From an uncultured Lachnospiraceae bacterium (lineage in GTDB: Bacteria; Bacillota; Clostridia; Lachnospirales; Lachnospiraceae): 55,136 bases of DNA. The stretch is from assembly GCA_947629525.1 (NCBI GenBank), contig CANREB010000013.1, forward strand, positions 1 through 55,136, written 5' to 3'. A model generated the notes under the pieces. The model was not told the origin of the DNA and did not search any database. It saw only the letters and a list, made by a program, of their open reading frames with translations. Positions 46,360 to 54,912 of this stretch are shown in pieces; the stretch's first letter is position 1; each line of letters begins with the position of its first letter. Made by a program: the position numbers and the translations under genes.

Positions 46360-48850
46360 TATTTTCCTCCTTATTATCCTTACTTTCATCGTACAGCTTT
46401 TGCAAATCAGCGCCGTTGTCTTCTTTCTGCTCCATTTTGCCCATATTTACAAGGAGACTTGCGTCACCGCGCACAAAGCCGTGCATCTCGCCGATGACAG
46501 TACCGTTTATCTGACCTTGGATAATACCGTCAACACGCATAAGACCTGAAGTTCTTTCGAGCTTAAGCGGCATAGATACGGCAAAGGATGTTTTATCTAT
46601 GATTTTCTCGCCAAGCAGCAATATCTGCGGAAGTACAAACATTACTATAATTATCGAAATGATAGTACCGCGTCCAAGACACTGTCCGATACCGCAGATA
46701 GCGCCGTCGGAAGACATCATGCCGATAAATATTCCGGCAAGCGCAAGCATAGAGCCTGATGTTACTATAGTGGGAAATGCAAAATTCATAGTCTCGATGA
46801 TCGCATCTCTTTTTGACATTTTATCCTTGAGCTCCATAAAACGTCCTGATATAACTATGGCGTAGTCGATATTTGCACCCATCTGAATAGAACTTACTAT
46901 CAGATAGCTCATAAAAAACAAGTTTTTCTGCTGTATCGCGGGGAATGAGAAATTTACCCATATCGCACCCTGAATGATTATTATCAGAAGTACGGGCATG
47001 CCCGCCGACATAAAGGTAAACAGCAGTACTACCAAAACGGCAAGAATAGATACTACATTTACCACCGTATTATCGGTCTGGAAAGTTTTATACAAGTCGT
47101 ACTGGCTTGTCGCTTCGCCGGGAATAAGAATAGTGCCTTCATAATATTTGTTGGCTATCTCATGCATCTTGTCAAGGAAAGCAAATGTTTCATCGCCCTC
47201 TTCGGGCAGATTGAGATATACAAGCATACGGCTGTAGTCTTCACCCTGAAGCTGGTCAAGCGCGATCTGCATCTGCGAATGTGCATCCTCGAGTGTTTCC
47301 ATCATATCATCGTCAAGAGTGACATAACCTTCGTTGACTTCATCGTATAAAAACATAAAGATATCTATGAGCGGTACGCTGTATGTAGAAAGACCGTTCA
47401 CGATCTTCGCGTAATTTTCATCATTTACCGCATATGCCATATACAGCAGTTCAGCTACCTCATAATCAAGTTCCAAAAGCTCCGAAAAATCTCTTGCGGT
47501 GAGTTTATCCGTGAGCATATAACCGTCCATAGCTTCCGTGTTTGAAAGTCCCATCGTGTAATCTACTTCAGGACATTGATCCAGTTCTTTCAGCAAGGCT
47601 TTCTCTTTTTCATAATTTCCGGCGGGAACTGTCATGGCTACCATATTTGAAGGACCGAAGCTTTCCTCGATCATTTCGTCCACGATCATAGCGTCGCTCT
47701 GTATAGGAGTTTCAAGCATTGAATAGCCGTATACGTAAGGACATTTTGAAGATGTAATGTATGCGACTACAATTAACGCGATAAAAAGCGGCGGCATGAT
47801 AAAACGTGTTTTGTAAGCAAATTTTCCGACAAAAGGTATTTTAGGTATGAAACTTTTGTGATAGGTTTTGTCCATTGCGTTGCCAAAAAGCATTATAAGA
47901 CCGGGCATAAGCAGGAACACGGAAAGAAGACATAACAAAATCGCCCTTATAAGACAGAGCGCCATATCGCTTCCTATTCCAAACTGCATAAACATCATAG
48001 CGATAAGACCGCCAATCGTGGTAAGAGAACTTGATGAAATCTCGGGTATCGCTTTACTCAGTGCGATAATATCTGCTTCACGTGTCGGAAGCTTTTGATG
48101 TTCTTCCTTATATCTGTTACAGAAGATGACCATGTAGTCTATTGAAAGTGCAAGCTGCAGCACGATCGTAACGGAGTTTGAAACAAAGGAAATAGTTCCC
48201 ATAATGAAATTTGTACCCTTTGTTATTATCGCCGCAGCTATGAATGTCAACAGCAGCATTGGAACCTCCGCCCATGTCTGTGATGTCAGGAGCAGTACAG
48301 TGACGACGACGATCGCGACAAGTACGCTTATAACCTGCATCTCACTTGCGATCTGTTCTGCGGAAGCGTCACCCATACTTGTGGAAACAAATATATCGTA
48401 ATCGGACAGCATTTCCTCGATATCGGCAAGCGCCTCAAGCGCCCGCTCATCTGTTTCTTCGTATCCGAAAGTGACGTCATATAGTGCCGAAAAATTGTTG
48501 TAATGTTCTTCCGAATTGTCAAAAGTAAGCATTATTACTGTATCGAGCGCTTCGAGCTCTTCGGAAATCCTTTCGGCTTCGTCGTATGGAATGTTAGTGA
48601 CCATTATTTTAGCCGTGCCGTATGTAATGAACTGTTCCTCCATACGGCTTAATCCCTGACTTGTCTCCGAGGTGTCAGGAAGATAAGCGGACATAGCGTT
48701 TTCCACACTTACCCAGTTCATTGAGATTACGGAAAATATGATGGCTATGCCGAATATCAGAAAAAATAAGTTACGCCTGTCAACAATAAAAGTAGCAACT
48801 TTTATCATAAAGCTGCCTTCTTCTTTGCCGCCATTAGATTGTTCAGCCAT
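46346..48850 (-). CDS. MMPL/RND-family transporter
   Basis: The 834-residue protein has the RND layout: a first helix (about 28-48), an extracellular domain (50-185), five to six helices (about 190-370, with ALSIDYMVIFCNRYKEEH, an MMPL signature), a second extracellular domain (about 390-600), and a second helix set (about 605-770, with GANIDYAIVISGRFMELK). MMPL proteins move lipids or hydrophobic molecules using the proton gradient. The C-terminal 65 residues are cytoplasmic and acidic. Its stop lies 14 bp inside the following surface-protein gene. A TetR regulator is divergent upstream. Confidence 0.93.
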   Translation of the reverse strand: MAEQSNGGKEEGSFMIKVATFIVDRRNLFFLIFGIAIIFSVISMNWVSVENAMSAYLPDTSETSQGLSRMEEQFITYGTAKIMVTNIPYDEAERISEELEALDTVIMLTFDNSEEHYNNFSALYDVTFGYEETDERALEALADIEEMLSDYDIFVSTSMGDASAEQIASEMQVISVLVAIVVVTVLLLTSQTWAEVPMLLLTFIAAAIITKGTNFIMGTISFVSNSVTIVLQLALSIDYMVIFCNRYKEEHQKLPTREADIIALSKAIPEISSSSLTTIGGLIAMMFMQFGIGSDMALCLIRAILLCLLSVFLLMPGLIMLFGNAMDKTYHKSFIPKIPFVGKFAYKTRFIMPPLFIALIVVAYITSSKCPYVYGYSMLETPIQSDAMIVDEMIEESFGPSNMVAMTVPAGNYEKEKALLKELDQCPEVDYTMGLSNTEAMDGYMLTDKLTARDFSELLELDYEVAELLYMAYAVNDENYAKIVNGLSTYSVPLIDIFMFLYDEVNEGYVTLDDDMMETLEDAHSQMQIALDQLQGEDYSRMLVYLNLPEEGDETFAFLDKMHEIANKYYEGTILIPGEATSQYDLYKTFQTDNTVVNVVSILAVLVVLLFTFMSAGMPVLLIIIIQGAIWVNFSFPAIQQKNLFFMSYLIVSSIQMGANIDYAIVISGRFMELKDKMSKRDAIIETMNFAFPTIVTSGSMLALAGIFIGMMSSDGAICGIGQCLGRGTIISIIIVMFVLPQILLLGEKIIDKTSFAVSMPLKLERTSGLMRVDGIIQGQINGTVIGEMHGFVRGDASLLVNMGKMEQKEDNGADLQKLYDESKDNKEENNEKA

Positions 48851-48939
48851 TTACTCACTCCTCTTTTACACAAAATATTATCGGAATTATTATAATACTT
48901 TAATATTTATCATACAAGCGACATATTATGAATAAATGT

Positions 48940-48968
48940 ACAAAATCAAACAAATACTTGATTTTTGT
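48940..48968. promoter_or_regulatory. Candidate TetR operator
   Basis: An imperfect inverted repeat (ACAAAATCAA 48940-48949 with TTGATTTTTGT 48958-48968) is centred in the 211-bp gap between the divergent MMPL and TetR genes. Confidence 0.45.
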
Positions 48969-49061
48969 TCGACTTTAGAAGTAATATAATTATTAAAAGA
49001 ATAAATAATTTATAAAAATAAGCAGTATATGAAAGATAAAAGGCGAAACGGAGGAATATTA

Positions 49062-49628
49062 ATGACGCATAAGGCAGAGTACAGGAGCGCGGTGCGCTCA
49101 AAGGAACTGATAAAATCCGCGTTTATCGAACTTATACGGACAAAACCCATCGACAGGATAACAGTGACGAACATAGTAGAGAAAGCAGATCTCAACAGAG
49201 GGACATTTTACGCGCATTATGCGGATATAAACGCGCTGATGAAAAGCATAGAGGAAGAAATAGTCCAAAATCTCTGCGAGCGCCTGTATAATATAAAGGG
49301 AAACAATTTTTTTAAGGAACCGCTGCCGCTTTTTATGCAGATTTCCGAATATCTTGAAAATAATAAAGAACTTATTTCCGTGATAATAAATTCAAGTGCG
49401 ACAAGCTCATTTGTAATGAGCCTGCCCGACCTTATTACTGAGCATCTTCTTTCCTCGAATGATATGGATAAGAAATTAAGAAAAGACCCGCAGTTTCAGA
49501 TGAAATGCCGATTTTACGCAGGAGGAGCAGGCAGCATTTACACGGCGTGGTTTAACGGTTCCATAGAAGGAAGCCTCTATGACGTCGCCCGCATGCTGGA
49601 AGCAATAATAAAAAGCCAGCGCTTGTAA
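49062..49628 (+). CDS. TetR-family transcriptional regulator
   Basis: The 188-residue protein has a TetR HTH (IKSAFIELIRTKPIDRITVTNIVEKADLNRGTFYAHYADINALMKSIEEE) and a helical ligand domain of the short TetR_C type common in Bacillota. The ATG at 49062 follows GGAGG. It is divergent from the MMPL/surface operon and is its probable repressor. Confidence 0.92.
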   Translation: MTHKAEYRSAVRSKELIKSAFIELIRTKPIDRITVTNIVEKADLNRGTFYAHYADINALMKSIEEEIVQNLCERLYNIKGNNFFKEPLPLFMQISEYLENNKELISVIINSSATSSFVMSLPDLITEHLLSSNDMDKKLRKDPQFQMKCRFYAGGAGSIYTAWFNGSIEGSLYDVARMLEAIIKSQRL

Positions 49629-49691
49629 GGACAGGCATTATATGTTATTATTCATTACGACATAAACACGACATAAACTTAGGAGAATAAA

Positions 49692-50615
49692 GTGAATTAT
49701 ATTGTTTTGGATTTGGAATGGAATCAGGCGGCGGATTTAAAAACCAAGCAGGAAAATACGCTTGTTTTTGAGATAATTGAGATAGGAGCCGTAAAACTTG
49801 ATAAAGACAAAAACCGGACGGGAACATTTCATGAGTTTATAAAACCCCAAGTGTTCCGCAAAATGAACGAAATGACGGGGGAGCTTGTGCATATAAATTT
49901 TGAACAGCTAAAAAACTGCCGCAAATTTCCGGATGTGGCTGACAGCTTTTTAAGGTGGTGCGGCGAAGATTATATTTTTTGTACATGGGGAAACCTTGAT
50001 CTTCTCGAACTGCAGCGCAATATGGATTATTACAACATGACCTCGCTCTCGCAGAAGCCTATCGTATATTATGATATACAAAAACTGTTCAGTATAGCTT
50101 TTGAGGACAAAAAATCAAGGCGCACGCTTGAATATGCGGCGGATTATCTGAAAATTTCAAAAGATAATGCGTTTCACCGCGCGGACGCGGATGCGATTTA
50201 CACGGCAAAGATAATAAAGCGCATAAAGGACGAAAAGATATTTCACAATTATTCATATGACACATACAGGCTGCCAAAAAGCAGGAAAGATGAAATACAC
50301 GCAGATTTTGACGATTATGCAAAATATATATCGCGTCCGTTCACTGATAAAAAGGATGCTATGAAGGACAAGGAAGTATTGTCAACGCAATGTTTTATCT
50401 GCGGAAAGAACACGCGCAAAAAAATACCATGGTTTACAAATAACAGTAAGCATTATTACACAATAGTAAGCTGCCCTGATCATGGACTGATCAAAGGAAA
50501 GATACGCCTGAGAAAATCAGCTGTAAATGACAGCGTATATGTGGTAAAAACCATGAAACAGGCAACGCAGGAGATGGCAGCGGATATAGCCGGGAAATAT
50601 CAACATCCGCATTAA
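49692..50615 (+). CDS. DEDDh 3'-5' exonuclease with C-terminal zinc ribbon
   Basis: The 307-residue protein starts with GTG at 49692 behind AGGAG. Catalytic motifs are DLEWNQ (first Asp-Glu), a central Asp in WGNLDLLELQ, and the final HRADADAIYTA, which gives the DEDDh family of KapD/exonuclease-like proteins. A C-terminal segment has CFICG and SCPDHG, a probable zinc site. Substrate is unknown (RNA or DNA). Only 1 bp separates its stop from that of the convergent carboxypeptidase gene. Confidence 0.85.
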   Translation: MNYIVLDLEWNQAADLKTKQENTLVFEIIEIGAVKLDKDKNRTGTFHEFIKPQVFRKMNEMTGELVHINFEQLKNCRKFPDVADSFLRWCGEDYIFCTWGNLDLLELQRNMDYYNMTSLSQKPIVYYDIQKLFSIAFEDKKSRRTLEYAADYLKISKDNAFHRADADAIYTAKIIKRIKDEKIFHNYSYDTYRLPKSRKDEIHADFDDYAKYISRPFTDKKDAMKDKEVLSTQCFICGKNTRKKIPWFTNNSKHYYTIVSCPDHGLIKGKIRLRKSAVNDSVYVVKTMKQATQEMAADIAGKYQHPH

Positions 50616-50616
50616 A

Positions 50617-52227
50617 TTAAAAGCGTTTTCTTCTTTTCAGACGCTTCCGCCGCTGTTTTTTCTCCCAGCGGGCTGTTTTTTTCGCCTGCTTTTTGGCAAT
50701 GCGGTTTTCCTGTCTGCGCTTGCGTATGCGTTTGCTGCTCTGCGCACGCGGCGAGAAGCTGTAGCTGCTTATAGTGGATATAATGAATATGATAATGATT
50801 ATAGCTGCCGCGGTGATTAAAATCCCCACTATTACTTTTTTGACATTGATAAATATAACTTTTTGGTTATCTTCGTCTTCTTCTGATGTTTCCGGGGATT
50901 CTGCGGATGAAGACTCTGTTTCCGATTCTGCTTCCGACTCTGTTTCCGAAATTATTTCCGATGACGGCTCGCCCGAAGTAAAATTGAAAACAGGTTTACT
51001 GCTTTTATTGAAAATAATATCGCAGCTTCCCACGGGGACGCCGGAATAATCATAATCTACGGTTGCTATTACGTCCGTGTCTTTCTTAGCATCGTTATAA
51101 TCGAGAACGGCGTCAGCATCACTAAATCCGGCTGTGTTCGGGAGTATGATATACTTACCGCTTTCCATGGAGATAAGCGGGGTTGAGTTTCCAAATATGT
51201 CATTATCCGTATCAAATAAATTCATATTTTCTATTTTATATCTTGTTTCGTTGTCGTCTATGGATATGCGCTGAAAATTTTCAAAACCGTATTGAAATAA
51301 GGATATTGTATCTTCAAACTGATAAGGAGATTCTTCTACAAAGACAACGCATACCAGTTTCATCCCGTCTTTTTCCGCGGCAGAGATAAGAGTCTGACGC
51401 GACTGTGACACAAAGCCTGTCTTGCTTCCAAGAAGATATTCATATTCGTAAGGCTTACCCGAAAAAAGCTGATTTTTGGAAGATATCCAAACATCATCCT
51501 CATCTGTCTTTCTCAGGCGGAAATGATAGCTTGGAGTTGAGGATATCTTGCAGAGAAGTTCATTCCCGAAAAATTCGCATCCTATGAGCGCGAGGTCATA
51601 AGCCGTAGTGTAATGGTTTTCGTCAAAAAGCCCGTTAGCATTGGTAAAATGTGAGTTGAGGCATCCAAGCTCTTTCGCCTTGTCGTTCATTATCTTTGCA
51701 AAAGCTTCGGTATTTTCTTCCTTGCCAAGCTTTCCGGCAACATGTTCGCCTACGGCGCTTGCGATTTCGTTTGCGGATTGGACGAGTACGCAGTAAAGCG
51801 CATTTTCGAGATTGATCGTATCGCCCTCGTCAACACCGCTTAGGCGGGAGCCGTCGAGAGGAACATCGTATATTGCATCATGTGAGATTACAACATCTTC
51901 ATTAAGGCTGCAGTTTTGCATTGCAAGAAGAGATGTCAGTATTTTAGTAGTGCTTGCAGGGTACAATTTTTCATGTATGTTTTTTGAATACAATATGGTA
52001 TGTGTGTCCATTTCCATTAAAATGGCTGATTTAGCGCCGACGGCAGGTCCCTCAGGCCAGTCGGGTATCTCATTTGACTCAATAGGAAGAAGCTTGCGTG
52101 CTTCCTGCTCTTCCATATAATCAATGCCGAAACATACGCCGGGGAAAACGGCGGCAGCAGTAACAACAGCCGTACATATCACAGCAACGGCATTTTTTGC
52201 AAAGCGTGTAAATTTATATGAATTCAT
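50617..52227 (-). CDS. D-alanyl-D-alanine carboxypeptidase (PBP5/DacA type)
   Basis: The 536-residue protein has an N-terminal membrane/signal segment (about 12-32), the penicillin-binding motifs SxxK (YPASTTKIL), SxN (SANEIA) and KTG (GSKTGFV), a linker rich in Ser/Glu (ETESEAESETESSS), a C-terminal transmembrane helix and an extremely basic cytoplasmic tail (KKQRRKRLKRRKRF). It trims pentapeptide side chains of peptidoglycan. Two membrane anchors plus a basic tail are unusual compared with the amphipathic end of typical DacA. Confidence 0.9.
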   Translation of the reverse strand: MNSYKFTRFAKNAVAVICTAVVTAAAVFPGVCFGIDYMEEQEARKLLPIESNEIPDWPEGPAVGAKSAILMEMDTHTILYSKNIHEKLYPASTTKILTSLLAMQNCSLNEDVVISHDAIYDVPLDGSRLSGVDEGDTINLENALYCVLVQSANEIASAVGEHVAGKLGKEENTEAFAKIMNDKAKELGCLNSHFTNANGLFDENHYTTAYDLALIGCEFFGNELLCKISSTPSYHFRLRKTDEDDVWISSKNQLFSGKPYEYEYLLGSKTGFVSQSRQTLISAAEKDGMKLVCVVFVEESPYQFEDTISLFQYGFENFQRISIDDNETRYKIENMNLFDTDNDIFGNSTPLISMESGKYIILPNTAGFSDADAVLDYNDAKKDTDVIATVDYDYSGVPVGSCDIIFNKSSKPVFNFTSGEPSSEIISETESEAESETESSSAESPETSEEDEDNQKVIFINVKKVIVGILITAAAIIIIIFIISTISSYSFSPRAQSSKRIRKRRQENRIAKKQAKKTARWEKKQRRKRLKRRKRF

Positions 52228-52330
52228 TATGCAGTCCTTTCAAATGGTCAATAAATCGGGATTTTAAGTTAGTCAGTTTTTATTATAACATTTGAAATGA
52301 GATATTTTCAACAATTTCAATAATTTACAT

Positions 52331-52355
52331 AAATTTAAGATTATCTGTGACAAAT
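52331..52355 (+). repeat. 25-bp direct repeat, copy 1
   Basis: Includes TAAGATTATCTGTGACAAAT, found again at 54886-54905; over 25 bp the copies differ at one base. It lies in the trmB upstream region. Confidence 0.8.
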
Positions 52356-52410
52356 TGCCTGTAATGGTGTAAAATATAGGAAAATATTTTGTGCTGCGGA
52401 GAATATGGTT

Positions 52411-53073
52411 ATGAGATTGAGAAATGTGACTGGTTCGCGTGAGTTTATCGCGGAAAGCCGTTTTGTGATACAGGAGCCGTTTGAATATAAGGGCAAATGG
52501 AGAGATGCTTTTGGCAATAATAAACCTCTTCATATCGAAATAGGTATGGGCAAGGGGCGCTTTATGATGGAGCTTGCCGCGAAAAATCCGGAGATAAATT
52601 ATATTGGGATAGAGAAGTATTCCACTGTTCTGCTGCGTGCCGTGCAGAAGATGGAGGAGATGGAAAAGCTTGAAAAACAAGGGCTTGCGAATTTAAAGCT
52701 TATAAGAATGGACGCCGAGGACATCGTTAATGTTTTTTCAACAGGCGAGGTAGACAGGATCTATCTCAACTTTTCAGACCCTTGGCCCAAGGACAGGCAC
52801 ACGAAAAGGCGTCTGCCGTCAAGGCAGTTTTTGGAGAGATATGATAAAATACTGTCAAAGAATGGCAGGATAGAGTTTAAGACGGACAATGAGGACCTGT
52901 TTGATTTTGCGCTTGGCGAGCTTGAGCCTGCAGGGTGGCATATTGAGGCTATGACGCGCGACCTGCACAATGATGCAAAACTTTGCGAAGGAAATATTAT
53001 GACGGAATATGAAGAGAGATTTTCGTCGCAGGGCAATCCTATTTTTAAGTATATTATTTACAGGCAGGGTTAG
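52411..53073 (+). CDS. trmB: tRNA (guanine46-N7)-methyltransferase TrmB
   Basis: The 220-residue protein has the SAM-binding motif IEIGMGKGRF, the catalytic/tRNA sequence LNFSDPWPKDRHTKRRL and EFKTDNEDLFDFAL, all diagnostic of TrmB, which makes m7G46 in tRNA. Of two ATGs, 52411 has better spacing to GGAG than 52405. Confidence 0.96.
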   Translation: MRLRNVTGSREFIAESRFVIQEPFEYKGKWRDAFGNNKPLHIEIGMGKGRFMMELAAKNPEINYIGIEKYSTVLLRAVQKMEEMEKLEKQGLANLKLIRMDAEDIVNVFSTGEVDRIYLNFSDPWPKDRHTKRRLPSRQFLERYDKILSKNGRIEFKTDNEDLFDFALGELEPAGWHIEAMTRDLHNDAKLCEGNIMTEYEERFSSQGNPIFKYIIYRQG

Positions 53074-53100
53074 GTGCTGTTTAGTTCCACACATATAGGA

Positions 53101-53517
53101 CTATTGACTGTTTTTATGGTAAATTCTGTACAACCGAAAGGAAGTACCCGCCAAAAGAGGTACAAACATAACATAAGAAATAATCCATACTCTGGAATGG
53201 ATGTGCGGTTCAGCTGCAGAAAGATTTGTCTTGTAGTAAAGCAAAACCGTATGTTCCCCGTGGACAGCGTCCATTCCCGACAGGTCGTAACTGTGGTAGC
53301 CGCCGCCCTCATCATAATACCTTGCCATTTCATGACCGTTGTAGGTAAAATATTCTGCCTCAATGCACTGACCGTTATGAGTCAGATCATACTCACGGAA
53401 CTGGTGAAAGACCGTGTATATCAGCACGATCAGCGCAATCCCCCAAAACGCCCACCATATTCTTGCTTCATAGCTTCTTTCCTGTCTGTCAGTTTCCATC
53501 ACACGATATCTGCCCAT
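53101..53517 (-). CDS. Two-helix membrane protein (DUF3592-like layout)
   Basis: The 138-residue protein from the ATG at 53517 (AAAGGGAG upstream) has transmembrane helices at about 20-38 (WWAFWGIALIVLIYTVF) and 110-128 (IISYVMFVPLLAGTSF), with an extracytoplasmic domain between them containing the sequences AEYFTYNGHEMARYY and HTVLLYYKTN. That layout recalls DUF3592 proteins, by eye only. It converges with trmB and is divergent from the AraC regulator. Confidence 0.6.
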   Translation of the reverse strand: MGRYRVMETDRQERSYEARIWWAFWGIALIVLIYTVFHQFREYDLTHNGQCIEAEYFTYNGHEMARYYDEGGGYHSYDLSGMDAVHGEHTVLLYYKTNLSAAEPHIHSRVWIISYVMFVPLLAGTSFRLYRIYHKNSQ

Positions 53518-53674
53518 TAAATGCGCTCCCTTTCCGAAACAAAAGCTTAAAACATCATCTTTACACTTTATATGTTTTAATATACAATAGAAATATATAA
53601 AATTGCCTTTATAAAAATACGTTTTTGAGCACATATCTACATAAATCTATTATTACGTGTTTTGGAGGTGCAAA

Positions 53675-54514
53675 ATGCCGATACCCATGAAAAAAGGATA
53701 CAACTTTCTGGTTCAACACAAAAAATACACAAGTATTACTATGCCTTCACTTGATATTTATGAAGAATACTACGGAATTGGCTTCATTGTCAGCGGCGAC
53801 AGACAGATTTCAACACCGGGGCGTACCTTTTTTATTCACAAAGGATTTATTTCTCCAATGGACATTCACACATATCACAGGACTACCCCGCTTTCCGATC
53901 AGTTTTATGAAAAATATCATGTCCGCTTTACGCCGCTTATGGCAAAACGTCTGATCCATGTATTTGGAGAGGCAAGATTTCATGAGATTATGTCGCATTC
54001 AAGTTATAAACTGCCGCAAGAGTATCAGGACGAGGCGTTGTCCATTTTTCAAAAAATGCTGGAGGAATACGAACACTATGACTGTATCGCGGAGCTGATG
54101 CTTCAGGATTTGCTGGAACGCCTGATTGTTATTTTGCATCGCTATGGCGAAATTCCCGAAGCCGCAGAAATCGGTATCAATACAACAGATGACGCTATTT
54201 TAAAAGTTCTGTCTTATATCAATATACATTTTGCAGACAATCCTTCTGTTAAAAAGCTGTCCTCTATCGCCGGATTGTCGGAATCACATTTTATGAAGCG
54301 TTTCCGTGACTGTACCGGATGCTCCGGCAAAACCTACATTCATCACTACAAAAATAAGATTGCGCAGAGTCTTCTCACACATACGAAAAAGTCCATACAG
54401 GAAATCTCCGACGAGCTGGGATTTTGCAATTCTAATTATTTTTGTAAGATTTTCAAGAGCCTCAATGGAATAAATCCCTCCGCGTTCCGCAGAATATATG
54501 CACAAAAAATATAA
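53675..54514 (+). CDS. AraC-family transcriptional regulator
   Basis: The 279-residue protein has an N-terminal cupin-like sensing part (residues about 15-120) and two C-terminal HTH motifs (NPSVKKLSSIAGLSESHFMKRFRDCTG and KSIQEISDELGFCNSNYFCKIFKSLNGINPSAFRR). The ATG at 53675 follows TTGGAGGTG. The divergent membrane-protein gene is a possible target. Confidence 0.92.
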   Translation: MPIPMKKGYNFLVQHKKYTSITMPSLDIYEEYYGIGFIVSGDRQISTPGRTFFIHKGFISPMDIHTYHRTTPLSDQFYEKYHVRFTPLMAKRLIHVFGEARFHEIMSHSSYKLPQEYQDEALSIFQKMLEEYEHYDCIAELMLQDLLERLIVILHRYGEIPEAAEIGINTTDDAILKVLSYINIHFADNPSVKKLSSIAGLSESHFMKRFRDCTGCSGKTYIHHYKNKIAQSLLTHTKKSIQEISDELGFCNSNYFCKIFKSLNGINPSAFRRIYAQKI

Positions 54515-54610
54515 TGCGGCGCAGATAAAAGTTTTCAGATTTTCAAAATTTTATTCCGTGCTACGGGGTGGGCTGACCGTTCATTCTTATATAGAATGGA
54601 GGTGACGCCT

Positions 54611-54700
54611 ATGAAAAATCAATTTGATTTTAAAGATATGCTGACATTTGGCATATTTCTTTTGGCATTGCTTACATTCGTTTTTTCGTTTTGCAAGTAA
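54611..54700 (+). CDS. Putative holin-like small toxin (type I toxin-antitoxin candidate)
   Basis: This 29-residue gene starts at an ATG behind TGGAGGTGA. The peptide (MKNQFDFKDMLTFGIFLLAL, then LTFVFSFCK) has a charged N-terminus and a single membrane helix, the pattern of the putative holin-like toxins of Firmicutes (TxpA/BsrE-like). Two hairpins follow, and the 5' leader can pair with the distal 3' region, as in known type I toxin mRNAs. Activity and an antisense RNA are inferred. Confidence 0.7.
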   Translation: MKNQFDFKDMLTFGIFLLALLTFVFSFCK

Positions 54701-54707
54701 GCCTACA

Positions 54708-54755
54708 TAGAAAAACCACCCCTGAACTTTGACCGGCGACGGGGTAGTTTTTCTA
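54708..54755. terminator. Bidirectional terminator after the small toxin
   Basis: TAGAAAAACCACCCC (54708-54722) pairs with GGGGTAGTTTTTCTA (54741-54755), 14 of 15 pairs. It could end the toxin mRNA on one strand and an antisense RNA on the other. Confidence 0.8.
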
Positions 54756-54766
54756 TACTCTAAATT

Positions 54767-54800
54767 GGTCAACCCACCTTGTGGGCGGTGGTTCCTTTTT
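54767..54800 (+). other. Distal hairpin and anti-leader sequence of the toxin locus
   Basis: GGTCAACCCACC (54767-54778) is complementary, with one mismatch, to GGTGGGCTGACC (54567-54578) in the toxin leader. It also forms a local hairpin with GGGCGGTGGTT followed by CCTTTTT (second terminator). On the minus strand TTGAAA and TACATT, 17 bp apart (about 54836-54808), may be an antisense promoter. Confidence 0.5.
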
Positions 54801-54880
54801 GTATATTTAATGTACCATATGCGAGGGGAAATTTCAATAAAAATTTGAGAATATTACAAAGTATAATGTGATACAGTAGA

Positions 54881-54905
54881 AAATCTAAGATTATCTGTGA
54901 CAAAT
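54881..54905 (+). repeat. 25-bp direct repeat, copy 2
   Basis: Second copy of the repeat at 52331-52355, placed just after the stop of the partial membrane protein gene (minus strand). The two copies bracket trmB, the two-helix membrane protein, AraC and the toxin. Confidence 0.8.
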
Positions 54906-54912
54906 CAGGAAT

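Noticed and set aside
53074..53520. Plus-strand 148-residue frame after trmB
   Set aside because: It overlaps the minus-strand two-helix membrane protein, which has a proper start and plausible domain layout; the plus frame has neither.
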